From Microbacterium sp. LWO14-1.2 (GTDB lineage Bacteria > Actinomycetota > Actinomycetes > Actinomycetales > Microbacteriaceae), in NCBI RefSeq assembly GCF_038397715.1, contig NZ_CP151633.1, forward strand, positions 3,286,001-3,350,000: DNA of 64,000 bases. Direction: 5' to 3'. Positions within the stretch are counted from its first letter, which is position 1; each line of letters begins with the position of its first letter. The notes beneath the pieces were generated by a model. That model was not told the DNA's origin. It worked only from the letters and a program-made list of their open reading frames with translations, and did not search any database. Shown here piece by piece: positions 1 through 8,529 of this stretch. Both the position numbers and the translations under genes were made by a program.

Positions 1-195
1 TCGCGGCGTCACGCGGAGATCACCCGCAGCGGGTCGACCTTCGAGATCATCGACCAGCGGTCGCTCAACGGCACGTACGTGAACGGCGAGCGGGTCGACC
101 GCAGCGTCCTCGTCGACGGCTCGGAGCTGCGTGTCGGCAAGTTCCGGCTGAACTTCTTCGTCTCCCCGGTCGATCGAGTCGCGGCGAACGCCTGA
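1..195 (+). CDS. garA: FHA-domain protein, GarA/OdhI-like (C-terminal part)
   Basis: The gene enters from the left edge; 64 codons remain before TGA at 193-195. The visible part is the second half of a forkhead-associated domain, with the phosphothreonine-binding signature SRRHAEI at its start and SLNGTYVNG further on, ending a few residues after the last strand as in GarA/OdhI. In that family the protein binds and inhibits 2-oxoglutarate dehydrogenase until phosphorylated by PknB/PknG. The identification rests on the FHA motifs and on the next gene being an FtsR-type regulator, which follows garA/odhI in Corynebacterium and Mycobacterium. The regulatory threonines near the N-terminus lie outside the window. 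The stop overlaps the next start (TGATG), so the two are probably co-transcribed. Confidence 0.75.
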   Translation, partial: SRRHAEITRSGSTFEIIDQRSLNGTYVNGERVDRSVLVDGSELRVGKFRLNFFVSPVDRVAANA

Positions 196-878
196 TGGCG
201 GCTTCCCCCGCCCGTGAACGCTCGGCGTCCGCGGGCCTTCTGAGCATCGGTCAGGTGCTCGCGAGGCTCACGCCGGAGTTCCCCGACCTGACGTCGAGCA
301 AGCTGCGCTTCCTCGAGGTCCAGGGCATCGTCACCCCGTCGCGGACCGAGTCCGGCTACCGCAAGTTCTCACAGGCCGACATCGAGCGTCTGCGCCTCGG
401 CCTCACGCTCCAGCGCGATCACTACCTCCCGCTCAGCGTGATCCGCGAGCAGCTCGACGAGGCGGAGGCGGGAGGGGATGCCGCGCTCACGGCCCCGCCG
501 TCCATCGCGCCGACTCCGCGTCGGTACCGCCGCGATGAGCTGCTGTCCGCGGCAGGAGCCGGGCCGCAGCTGCTCAACGACGCGATCAGCACCGGCGTCG
601 TCACCGCGCAGGAGACCTATCCCGAGTCGACCGTCGCGCTGATGCGCGGTCTCGTCGCTCTCGACCGGCACGGCATCGAACCGCGTCACCTCCGCTCGCT
701 GCGGCAGAGCGCCGACCGCGAGGTCGCGCTCATCGAGTCGGCGCTGTCGGCTCTGCTGCGTCGTACCGATGCCGCATCCCGTGGCAAGGCGGGGGAGATG
801 GCGCCGAATCTGGCAGCCAAGATCGACGAGGTGCGGTCGCACTTCGTGAAGGAAGCGATCGCGAAACTGCTTTCGTAA
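195..878 (+). CDS. ftsR: MerR-family transcriptional regulator FtsR
   Basis: This encodes 227 residues. Residues about 15-85 form a MerR-type winged helix-turn-helix (GQVLARL, SKLRFLEVQGIV, SGYRKFSQADIERL). The C-terminal half has further helices but no metal-binding cysteine cluster. In Corynebacterium the orthologue next to odhI activates ftsZ transcription, so the protein is a candidate link between the GarA phosphorylation switch and cell division. The ATG overlaps the TGA of the FHA gene by one base, so translation is probably coupled. Identification is by family and position; regulation of the ftsZ gene in this window is an inference. Confidence 0.8.
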   Translation: MAASPARERSASAGLLSIGQVLARLTPEFPDLTSSKLRFLEVQGIVTPSRTESGYRKFSQADIERLRLGLTLQRDHYLPLSVIREQLDEAEAGGDAALTAPPSIAPTPRRYRRDELLSAAGAGPQLLNDAISTGVVTAQETYPESTVALMRGLVALDRHGIEPRHLRSLRQSADREVALIESALSALLRRTDAASRGKAGEMAPNLAAKIDEVRSHFVKEAIAKLLS

Positions 879-977
879 CGAACTGATTGCGACACACCTT
901 CGAGGTGTCGCGGATGTCGTTGCCGCTGCCGGGGGCCTGCTCTACCGTGGAGGTAACGGCTCCAGAGAGGAATTCAG

Positions 978-1523
978 ATGAATGCGGACGAGCGTGCAGA
1001 CGACCCGCGGTTCGTGACCGAACTCCTCTTCACCGACGGCCTGCCGGCGATGGACGACGAGGTCGGCTACCGCGGTGCGGTCGCCGCCCGTGCCGCCGGC
1101 ATCACCTACCGTCAGCTCGACTACTGGGCCCGCACCGAGCTCGTCGAGCCCACCGTGCGCGGCGCGAGCGGCTCGGGCTCGCAGCGCCTGTACGGCTTCC
1201 GCGACATCCTCGTGCTGAAGCTCGTCAAGAGCCTGCTCGACACCGGCATCTCCCTGCAGCAGATCCGCACCGCCGTCGACGAACTGCGCCGTGCCGGCAT
1301 CCGCGACCTCGCCGGCACCACTCTCATGAGCGACGGCGCCTCGGTCTACCTGTGCACGTCGAACGACGAGGTCATCGACCTCGTGAGTCGGGGACAGGGC
1401 GTCTTCGGCATCGCCGTCGGCAAGGTGCTGCGCGAGGTGGAGTCGACCCTGGTCGAGTTCGACCCGACCGCGCCGGACCCCGTCGACGAGCTCAGCGCCC
1501 GTCGCGCCAAGCGCTCGGCCTGA
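978..1523 (+). CDS. MerR-family transcriptional regulator (Rv1830/McdR-like)
   Basis: This encodes 181 residues. An N-terminal MerR DNA-binding domain (VAARAAGITYRQLDYWART, then YGFRDILVLKLVKSLLD) is followed by a short domain that includes SDGASVYLCTSNDEVIDL and a QGVFGIAVGKV segment. This layout matches the second MerR gene of the garA-ftsR neighbourhood in actinobacteria, called McdR in mycobacteria, where it affects cell division. A GAGAGG ribosome-binding site lies at 966-971 before the ATG. The bifunctional-nuclease gene that separates the two MerR genes in Mycobacterium and Corynebacterium is absent here; the 99-bp gap is non-coding. Confidence 0.8.
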   Translation: MNADERADDPRFVTELLFTDGLPAMDDEVGYRGAVAARAAGITYRQLDYWARTELVEPTVRGASGSGSQRLYGFRDILVLKLVKSLLDTGISLQQIRTAVDELRRAGIRDLAGTTLMSDGASVYLCTSNDEVIDLVSRGQGVFGIAVGKVLREVESTLVEFDPTAPDPVDELSARRAKRSA

Positions 1524-1569
1524 TCCCGTCGGGATCGCTGGACCAGTCGGAACCGCACCGCGTACGGAG

Positions 1570-1594
1570 AACGCCCGCTCGATGAGCGGGCGTT
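1570..1594. terminator. Bidirectional intrinsic terminator
   Basis: An 11-bp perfect inverted repeat (AACGCCCGCTC at 1570-1580, GAGCGGGCGTT at 1584-1594) with a 3-base loop. It lies between the convergent ends of the MerR gene and the ParA gene, and A/T bases flank both arms. Confidence 0.8.
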
Positions 1595-1625
1595 TCGCGC
1601 AGGGAGAGGGCTCAGGGCCGTCGGC

Positions 1626-2447
1626 TCACGCCTGGGCGCCGGACTCCGAGACAGGGATACGACCGGTGCGGATGATTCGGTCGAGGAGCTGGTCGAAGTC
1701 GGCGGCGAGCTCCTGGGCGGAGTCTCCCGGCCAGATGTGCAGCGGCTTCGCCGCGCCCTGCGCCTGCTGCAGCGACGTGCGCTCCGGCAGCTGCGGCGAG
1801 AGGACGAGCGGGCCGAACATGTCACGCAGCTCCTTGATACGGAACTGGTGCTCGATCGACTGCGGGCGCACGCGGTTCACGACGATGCCGAGCGGCTGCA
1901 GGCGAGGGGAGAGGCCTCGGCGGATCTCCTCGATCGCGCGCAGCGCACGGTCGGCTGCGGCGACGGAGAACAGGCCGGGCTCGGTGACGACCATGACACG
2001 GTCGCTGGCGGCCCACGCGGTACGCGTCAGGGCGTTGAGCGACGGCGCGCAGTCGATGAGGACGAGGTCGTAGTCGGCCTCGACCGCGGCCAGCGCCTCC
2101 TCGAGCTTCCAGACGTCGCGGACGCTCGGGTGCGGACCGTCGAAGTTGATGGCCGACGGGCTGCCGATGAGCACGTCGATCGTGCCGGGGTGCACCTTGG
2201 CCCAGCCGCTGGAGGTGATCGCCTGACGGACCACCTTCTCCTTGGGGTTGGCCAGGACGTCGGCGATGTTGAGCCGACCGGCCACCTGGATGTCCATTCC
2301 GGTGGACACATCCGACTGGGGGTCGAGGTCGACGACGAGAGTGCGGACACCGCGGGCGAAGGCCGCTGAGGCCAGTCCGAGTGTCACGGTCGTCTTGCCG
2401 ACGCCTCCTTTGAGAGAGCTGACGCTGAGTACGTGCACGGACTCCAC
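1626..2447 (-). CDS. ParA/Soj-family ATPase
   Basis: This encodes 273 residues of a ParA/MinD-type P-loop ATPase. A deviant Walker A ([11 protein letters not shown], about residues 10-20) is followed by the Walker A' aspartate region (VVDLDPQSDVS) and the switch II/Walker B strand DLVLIDCAPSLN. Family members bind DNA or membranes as ATP dimers and position cargo such as chromosomes or protein complexes. No ParB gene adjoins it, so this is unlikely to be the main chromosomal parAB pair; it is an orphan ParA in the FtsR/pyc region. The start is GTG at 2447-2445 with a GGGGAAGG-like site upstream. It is divergent from pyruvate carboxylase. Confidence 0.85.
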   Translation of the reverse strand: MESVHVLSVSSLKGGVGKTTVTLGLASAAFARGVRTLVVDLDPQSDVSTGMDIQVAGRLNIADVLANPKEKVVRQAITSSGWAKVHPGTIDVLIGSPSAINFDGPHPSVRDVWKLEEALAAVEADYDLVLIDCAPSLNALTRTAWAASDRVMVVTEPGLFSVAAADRALRAIEEIRRGLSPRLQPLGIVVNRVRPQSIEHQFRIKELRDMFGPLVLSPQLPERTSLQQAQGAAKPLHIWPGDSAQELAADFDQLLDRIIRTGRIPVSESGAQA

Positions 2448-2531
2448 GTTACCTTCCCCTAGGCTGGGTGCACACTCAGCCCCGCCCCATGCGCGCCGAT
2501 TGCGTCGCGCATCGAGCTCTCAGAGGTGTGC

Positions 2532-5500
2532 ATGTTCCAGAAGATCCTGGTGGCGAACCGCGGCGAGATCGCGATCCGTGCCTTCCGTGCGGCAGTCGAG
2601 GTCGGAGCGAGGACGGTGGCCGTCTTCCCCCACGAGGACCGCGGCTCTGTCCACAGGCTGAAGGCCGACGAGGCCTACGAGATCGGTGAGCGGGGGCATC
2701 CGGTCCGGGCGTACCTCGACGTCGATGAGATCATCCGCGTCGCCAAGGAGGCCGGCGCCGACGCCATCTACCCCGGCTACGGGTTCCTGTCCGAGAACCC
2801 CGACCTCGCCGAGAAGGCGGCGGCGAACGGGATCGTGTTCATCGGCCCGCCGGCATCCGTGCTCGAGATGGCGGGCAACAAGGTCGAGGCCAAGCGGCAC
2901 GCCGTCGAAGCGGGAGTGCCCGTGCTGCGGTCGACCGAGGCATCCGACGACGTCGACGCGCTCGTCGCGCAGGCCGAGGGGATCGGATTCCCCCTCTTCG
3001 CGAAGGCCGTCGCCGGCGGCGGCGGTCGAGGAATGCGACGCGTCGAGTCCGCAGCGGAGCTCGCGCCCGCGCTGGCCGAGGCGATGCGGGAGGCGCAGAG
3101 CGCCTTCGGCGACCCGCGGATGTTCCTCGAGCAGGCCGTCGTGCGGCCGCGGCACATCGAGGTGCAGATCCTCGCCGACAAGACCGGAGAGACCGTTCAC
3201 CTGTTCGAGCGCGACTGCTCGGTGCAGCGCCGACACCAGAAGGTCGTCGAGATCGCGCCCGCCCCGAACCTCGACGACGACGTGCGCACCGCGCTGCACG
3301 GCTACGCCGTGGCGTTCGCCCGATCGATCGGCTACGAGAACGCCGGCACCGTCGAGTTCCTGCTGGAGACGGCGGGGGAGCGCTCGGGCGAGGTCGTCTT
3401 CATCGAGATGAACCCCCGCATCCAGGTCGAGCACACGGTCACCGAGGAGGTGACCGACGTCGACCTCGTGCAGAGCCAGATGCGCATCGCGGCGGGACAG
3501 AGCCTCGCCGACCTCGGCCTGCAGCAGCAGGACCTGCACCTGCGTGGGGCCGCCCTGCAGTGCCGCATCACGACCGAGGACCCGACTCAGGGCTTCCGGC
3601 CGGACACGGGCAAGATCACCACCTACCGCTCGCCGGGCGGAGCAGGCATCCGTCTCGACGGCGGTACGGTGCACCAGGGCGCGCAGATCAGCCCGCACTT
3701 CGACTCGATGCTCGCGAAGCTCACCTGCCGCGGTCGGGACTTCCCGGCGGCGGTCGCGAGGGCGCGTCGCGCTCTCGCCGAGTTCCGCATCCGCGGTGTC
3801 TCCACGAACATCCCCTTCCTCCAGGCCCTGCTCGACGACCAGGCGTTCATCGCGGGTGACGTGAGCACGTCGTTCATCGACGAGCGACCCGAACTCCTGC
3901 GCGGGCGGGCGTCCAAGGACCGCGGCACGAAGATCCTGAACTGGCTCGTCGACGTCACGGTCAACAAGCCGCACGGCACACATCCCGGTGTGATCGATCC
4001 GCGCGCCAAGCTCCCCGCGATCGACCTCTCGACGGAGCCGGTCGCGGGTTCCCGGCAGCGGCTGCTCGAGCTCGGACCGGAGGGGTTCGCGCGCAGTCTG
4101 CGCGAGCAGAGCGCTCTCGCGATCACCGACACGACGTTCCGCGATGCGCACCAGTCGCTGCTCGCCACCCGCGTCCGCACCCGCGATCTCGCCGCCGCCG
4201 CCCCCTACCTCGCGCGACTGACGCCGGGACTGCTCTCGGTCGAGGCCTGGGGAGGGGCGACCTACGACGTCGCGCTGCGCTTCCTCGGCGAGGACCCGTG
4301 GGAGCGCCTCGACACGCTGCGGGCCGCCCTGCCGAACATCGCCATCCAGATGCTGCTGCGAGGGCGGAACACCGTCGGGTACACGCCGTACCCCGCGGCG
4401 GTCACCGACGCGTTCGTGCAGGAGGCCGCGGCCAGCGGCATCGACATCTTCCGCATCTTCGACGCGCTGAACGACGTCGGTCAGATGCGGCCGGCGATCG
4501 ACGCCGTGCGAGGCGCAGGCACCGCCGTCGCCGAGGTCGCGCTGTGCTACACGGGCGACCTGTTGAATCCCGCCGAGAACCTCTACACGCTCGACTACTA
4601 CCTGCGCCTCGCGGAGCAGATCGTCGATGCCGGCGCGCACGTCATCGCCATCAAGGACATGGCCGGTCTCCTGCGTCCCGCCGCTGCGGTGAAGCTCGTC
4701 ACGGCGCTCCGAGAGCGCTTCGACCAGCCCGTGCACCTGCACACTCACGACACTCCCGGCGGACAGCTCGCGACCCTGCTCGCCGCGAGCGCCGCGGGCG
4801 TGGATGCCGTGGATGCGGCATCCGCTCCGCTCTCCGGCACCACGAGTCAGCCGTCGCTGTCGTCGCTCGTCGCGGCCCTCGCCCACACCGAGCGGGACAG
4901 CGGCATCGATCTCGCCGCGGTCTCGGACCTCGAGCCGTATTGGGAGGCCGTCCGGCGCCAGTACGCCCCGTTCGAGTCCGGCCTGCCCGGACCCACGGGG
5001 CGCGTGTACCACCACGAGATCCCCGGTGGTCAGCTGTCGAACCTCCGCCAGCAGGCCAAGGCTCTCGGCCTCGCCGACGACTTCGAGCTGATCGAGGACA
5101 TGTACGCGGCAGCCGACCGCATCCTCGGCCGCGTGCCGAAGGTCACCCCGTCGTCGAAGGTGGTGGGTGATCTCGCCCTGCACCTCGCCGCCGTGAAGGC
5201 CGACCCGGCGGACTTCGAGGCGAACCCTGAGAAGTACGACGTACCCGATTCGGTCGTCGGCTTCATGGCGGGGGAGCTCGGCGACCTGCCGGGCGGATGG
5301 CCGGAGCCGTTCCGCTCGAAGGTACTGGCCGGCCGCTCGGTCCGGACCGGCCTCACCGACATCTCCGCGGACGACGAGCGGGCCCTCGGCGGGGAGAGCG
5401 CCGAACGGCGCGAGCGCCTCAACACGCTGCTCTTCCCTGCCCCGACCAGGGAGTTCGCGCAGACGCGCGAGCTGTTCGGCGATCTCTCGGTGCTGGACAC

Positions 5501-5939
5501 GGCCGACTACCTCTACGGCCTCGTGCAGGGGCAGGAGCACCTTGTCGAGATCGACCGCGGCGTGCAGCTGTACGTCGGGCTCGAGGCGATCGGCGACGCC
5601 GACGAACGCGGCATCCGCACCGTCATGACGACGCTCAACGGTCAGCTGCGCCCGGTGTTCGTGCGCGATCGATCCGTGGTGGTCGACGCGCACGAGGTCG
5701 AGAAGGCCGACACCTCGGTGCCCGGTCAGGTGGCTGCTCCGTTCTCGGGTGTCGTCACGCTCAAGACCGAGGTCGGAGCGTCGGTGGCAGCCGGGGAACC
5801 GGTCGCGTCGATCGAGGCTATGAAGATGGAGGCCGCCATCACCGCCCCCGTCGCCGGAGTCGTGGAGCGCCTCGCCATCGGCGAGACGCAGCAGGTCGAC
5901 GCGGGAGACCTTTTGGTCGTCATCCGTCCGGCGCACTAA
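2532..5939 (+). CDS. pyc: Pyruvate carboxylase
   Basis: This encodes 1135 residues, the full length of single-chain pyruvate carboxylase. It carboxylates pyruvate to oxaloacetate using ATP and biotin, the main anaplerotic route. The N-terminal biotin carboxylase region (residues 1 to about 450) has the ATP-grasp stretch AVAGGGGRGMR and the EMNPRIQVEHTVTEE signature. The carboxyltransferase barrel begins near residue 530 with DTTFRDAHQSL. The C-terminal biotinyl domain carries EAMKMEA with the biotinylated lysine at about residue 1098. The ATG at 2532 was chosen over an in-frame GTG two codons upstream because AGAGG (2522-2526) is correctly spaced for it and the family starts near MFQKILVANRG. 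Confidence 0.97.
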   Translation: MFQKILVANRGEIAIRAFRAAVEVGARTVAVFPHEDRGSVHRLKADEAYEIGERGHPVRAYLDVDEIIRVAKEAGADAIYPGYGFLSENPDLAEKAAANGIVFIGPPASVLEMAGNKVEAKRHAVEAGVPVLRSTEASDDVDALVAQAEGIGFPLFAKAVAGGGGRGMRRVESAAELAPALAEAMREAQSAFGDPRMFLEQAVVRPRHIEVQILADKTGETVHLFERDCSVQRRHQKVVEIAPAPNLDDDVRTALHGYAVAFARSIGYENAGTVEFLLETAGERSGEVVFIEMNPRIQVEHTVTEEVTDVDLVQSQMRIAAGQSLADLGLQQQDLHLRGAALQCRITTEDPTQGFRPDTGKITTYRSPGGAGIRLDGGTVHQGAQISPHFDSMLAKLTCRGRDFPAAVARARRALAEFRIRGVSTNIPFLQALLDDQAFIAGDVSTSFIDERPELLRGRASKDRGTKILNWLVDVTVNKPHGTHPGVIDPRAKLPAIDLSTEPVAGSRQRLLELGPEGFARSLREQSALAITDTTFRDAHQSLLATRVRTRDLAAAAPYLARLTPGLLSVEAWGGATYDVALRFLGEDPWERLDTLRAALPNIAIQMLLRGRNTVGYTPYPAAVTDAFVQEAAASGIDIFRIFDALNDVGQMRPAIDAVRGAGTAVAEVALCYTGDLLNPAENLYTLDYYLRLAEQIVDAGAHVIAIKDMAGLLRPAAAVKLVTALRERFDQPVHLHTHDTPGGQLATLLAASAAGVDAVDAASAPLSGTTSQPSLSSLVAALAHTERDSGIDLAAVSDLEPYWEAVRRQYAPFESGLPGPTGRVYHHEIPGGQLSNLRQQAKALGLADDFELIEDMYAAADRILGRVPKVTPSSKVVGDLALHLAAVKADPADFEANPEKYDVPDSVVGFMAGELGDLPGGWPEPFRSKVLAGRSVRTGLTDISADDERALGGESAERRERLNTLLFPAPTREFAQTRELFGDLSVLDTADYLYGLVQGQEHLVEIDRGVQLYVGLEAIGDADERGIRTVMTTLNGQLRPVFVRDRSVVVDAHEVEKADTSVPGQVAAPFSGVVTLKTEVGASVAAGEPVASIEAMKMEAAITAPVAGVVERLAIGETQQVDAGDLLVVIRPAH

Positions 5940-6006
5940 TCTTGTGCGGGCGAGGGTCGCGCTCGCTGCAGCGCTCCCGAGGCCCGACCGAGCTTGGAGT
6001 GACGAC

Positions 6007-7947
6007 GTGACCCCGAAGAACGTGGCAGAGCCGCCGGACGACGAATCCCGCGGTGTGCTCGACGACGCCGCATCCCTGGACACCACGGGGATCGGCATCC
6101 TCGGACATACCGCCCAGGTGAGCGTCCAGCTGCCGAAGGACGATGACGACGACCTGGAAGACGACGGGGTCGTCGAGGGCGAGGTCGTCGCCGACCTCAT
6201 CGTCGACGAGCCCGTGGCCGCCGCGAAGGCGGCAGCCGAGATCTCCGAGGTGTCGCTCTCGACGCCGATGATCATCGAGTTGCCCGCCGAGCAGGTGCCC
6301 GCACCGAAGGCCGCAGTGGAGGTCGAGGAGGACGTCGCCCCGGAGGTCGAGGAGGACGTCGCCCCGGATGTCGACTCGGATGTCGAGCCGGAGTCCGAGT
6401 CCGAACTCGAAGCCGCTGACGAGGAACTCCCCGCCGTCGACGCCGACGAGGTCGTCGTGGACGAGGACTCGTCGGACGAGCCGGAGACGGACGACCCCAG
6501 CGACGAGCCGGATGAGGTGACCGTCGAGGACGCCGAGATCGGGGAGACCGAACTGATCGCGGAGCCGGAGCCGGTCGCGGAGGTCGACGCGACCCTGGAG
6601 ACCGTCGAAGCCGCTGAGTCCGCCGAGGTGGACGGGGCCGCGGATTCCGAGCTGCTCCCGGCGACCGACGGCACGGAGACCCCCGACGAGACCGCAGAGG
6701 TCGGCGACGACGCCCCGGCGGCATCGGAACCGGACGCCCCGGCACCCGTCGAGACCCCGGAGGATGCCGCACCCGAGCCCGACCACGAGGCGGAGGCGGC
6801 CGCTGCGGCGGCATTCGTCGCGCGCGCTCGGGCCGATCTCGACACCCGCACCCGCACCCGGGCAGACGACTCGGTGCGATCGAAGGAGGATGCCGTCGTG
6901 GAGCAGCCCGAGAAGCCGGTGCCGACCCGTCACGCGGCGCGCGCCTCGCGAGCCGAGGTGCAGCTGACGGCCAAGCGCCTGGACGACCTGAGCGACACCT
7001 CGCGCGAGAGCGCTGACCTGCTCACGGCCGACCGGCTGCTCGATCCGCACCGTGTCACGAAGCCCGAGCCCGAAGGCGCCTGGAGCCACTTCCTGTACTC
7101 CATCTCCGGCCGCCGCATCAACATCGGCGACGGCCGACGCGCGCGCGAGCGCAAGGCGCTCACGACGCGCATCGCAGCGCCCCTCGCAGGTGGCGCGCGC
7201 TTCGTGCCTGTCCTGTCGCGCAAGGGCGGGGTGGGCAAGACGACCCTGACGACGCTGCTCGGCATGGCCTTGGCAGACGCCAGGGACGACCGGGTGATCG
7301 CCGTCGACGCGAATCCCGACCGTGGCACGCTCGCCGACCGTGTGGTTCGTCCGCAGCACAACCGCTCGGTGCGAGACCTCGTGCGCATCCACGACGACAT
7401 CAAGGGGTACCACGACATCTCGGCGGTCGTCTCGCGCGACGCGACGCGCCTCGACGTGCTCGCCTCCGATTCCGACCCCCGCATCGCGGAAGCCTTCAGC
7501 GACAGCGATTACCGCGACGTCGCCGAGGTCGCCGCGCACTACTACTCGCTCGTGCTCACCGATACCGGCACGGGGATCGTCCACTCGGTGATGTCGGCGA
7601 CGCTGGACCTCGCCGACCAGATCGTCATCGTGTCCGGGCTCAGCGTCGACGAGGCGCGGCTCGCGTCCGAGACGCTGACCTGGCTGGAGACGAACGGCTA
7701 TGCCGAGCAGGCGAGGGATGCCGTCGTCGTGCTCAACCAGTCGCACCCCGGGGCCCCGCTGGTGCGGCTCGACGAGCTGGAGAGCCATTTCCGTACGCGG
7801 GCGAAGCACGTCGTGCGCATGCCGTACGACGCGCAGATCGCCGGCGGCGGTCCGATCGTGTTCGCGAACCTCCAGCCCGAGACGAGGAAGGCGGCGCGGG
7901 AGATCGCGGCGCTGCTCGTCGAAGGACTTCGAGCGAAGGCGGCCTGA
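6007..7947 (+). CDS. MinD/ParA-like ATPase with long acidic N-terminal region
   Basis: This encodes 646 residues. Roughly the first 300 are low-complexity and strongly acidic (Glu, Asp, Ala, Val, Pro), predicted disordered, and include a perfect octapeptide repeat encoded by a 24-bp tandem duplication. The C-terminal third is a SIMIBI ATPase with a deviant Walker [10 protein letters not shown] at about residues 405-413, and VIAVDANPD downstream. Similar architecture occurs in actinobacterial MinD/ParA proteins, including the EspI type linked to type VII secretion, but no secretion genes are nearby. The start is GTG at 6007 with GGAG at 5996-5999. Its stop overlaps the peptide deformylase ATG. 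The cargo is unknown. Confidence 0.8.
   Translation: MTPKNVAEPPDDESRGVLDDAASLDTTGIGILGHTAQVSVQLPKDDDDDLEDDGVVEGEVVADLIVDEPVAAAKAAAEISEVSLSTPMIIELPAEQVPAPKAAVEVEEDVAPEVEEDVAPDVDSDVEPESESELEAADEELPAVDADEVVVDEDSSDEPETDDPSDEPDEVTVEDAEIGETELIAEPEPVAEVDATLETVEAAESAEVDGAADSELLPATDGTETPDETAEVGDDAPAASEPDAPAPVETPEDAAPEPDHEAEAAAAAAFVARARADLDTRTRTRADDSVRSKEDAVVEQPEKPVPTRHAARASRAEVQLTAKRLDDLSDTSRESADLLTADRLLDPHRVTKPEPEGAWSHFLYSISGRRINIGDGRRARERKALTTRIAAPLAGGARFVPVLSRKGGVGKTTLTTLLGMALADARDDRVIAVDANPDRGTLADRVVRPQHNRSVRDLVRIHDDIKGYHDISAVVSRDATRLDVLASDSDPRIAEAFSDSDYRDVAEVAAHYYSLVLTDTGTGIVHSVMSATLDLADQIVIVSGLSVDEARLASETLTWLETNGYAEQARDAVVVLNQSHPGAPLVRLDELESHFRTRAKHVVRMPYDAQIAGGGPIVFANLQPETRKAAREIAALLVEGLRAKAA
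6322..6369 (+). repeat. 24-bp tandem duplication inside the acidic region
   Basis: Two adjacent 24-bp units (6322-6345 and 6346-6369) differ only at the last base. Each encodes VEEDVAP plus one acidic residue. It lies in frame within the disordered N-terminal part of the ParA/MinD-like gene. Confidence 0.9.
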
Positions 7948-8438
7948 TGACGGTCCGTGAGATCCGCGTGTTCGGCGACCCGGTGCTCCGCGCGGTGTGC
8001 GCCCCGATCGAGCAGATCGACGACGGCGTGCGAGCGCTCGTCGCCGACCTCGTCGACACGGTCGAGCTGCCTGGTCGCGCCGGTGTGGCCGCGCCGCAGA
8101 TCGGCGTCGCGCTGCGCGCGTTCAGCTACAACATCGACGGCGACATCGGGTACGTCATCAATCCCGTGCTGACCGAGGTCCGCGGCGAGCCTGTGCCGAC
8201 GGGGGAGGGGTGCCTGTCGGTGCCCGGTCTCTGGCACGATGCGCTGCGGCACCCGTGGGCGCGCGTCGAGGGGATCGACCTCGACGGCGAGCCGGTGGTG
8301 CTCGAGGGCGAGGGGCTGCTCGCCCAGGCGTTGCAGCACGAGACAGACCACCTCGACGGCAAGCTCTACCTCTCGCGGCTCGACGCCGAGACCCGCAAGC
8401 GGGCGATGCGCGAGGTGCGCGAGAGCTCCTGGTTCTGA
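7947..8438 (+). CDS. def: Peptide deformylase
   Basis: This encodes 163 residues. The enzyme removes the N-formyl group from nascent proteins using a bound divalent metal. All three family motifs are present: GVAAPQIG at about 46-53, EGCLS at 87-91 with the metal-binding Cys89, and HETDH at 131-135 giving His131, Glu132 and His135. The ATG overlaps the TGA of the upstream ATPase gene (ATGA), so the pair is probably translationally coupled. A strong hairpin follows. The partner transformylase gene is not in this window. Confidence 0.95.
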   Translation: MTVREIRVFGDPVLRAVCAPIEQIDDGVRALVADLVDTVELPGRAGVAAPQIGVALRAFSYNIDGDIGYVINPVLTEVRGEPVPTGEGCLSVPGLWHDALRHPWARVEGIDLDGEPVVLEGEGLLAQALQHETDHLDGKLYLSRLDAETRKRAMREVRESSWF

Positions 8439-8442
8439 CACC

Positions 8443-8527
8443 CGCCGAGCCACCCCCTCACGAACGAACCCGCCCTCTGCGATCAGTGCGCAGGGGGCGG
8501 GTTCGGGCGGAAGGGGGTGGCTCGGCG
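8443..8527. terminator. Nested bidirectional terminator
   Basis: Two stacked inverted repeats lie between convergent genes. The outer arms are 16 bp and perfect (8443-8458 with 8512-8527). The inner arms are 16 bp (8465-8480 with 8490-8505) with one position that is a G-U wobble in RNA. The end of def and the end of the acyl-CoA synthetase gene flank it. Confidence 0.75.
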
Positions 8528-8529
8528 GC

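Noticed and set aside
5944..6006. Upstream start for the acidic ParA-like protein
   Set aside because: The extra codons are Arg/Ala-rich and unlike the acidic region that follows. GGAG is placed correctly only for GTG 6007.
2520..6857. A 1445-codon open frame on the minus strand opposite pyc
   Set aside because: It is antisense to a clear pyruvate carboxylase gene and spans the next gene too. Long antisense frames are expected at this GC content, and its composition (Arg/Asp/Val-rich) is typical of such shadows.
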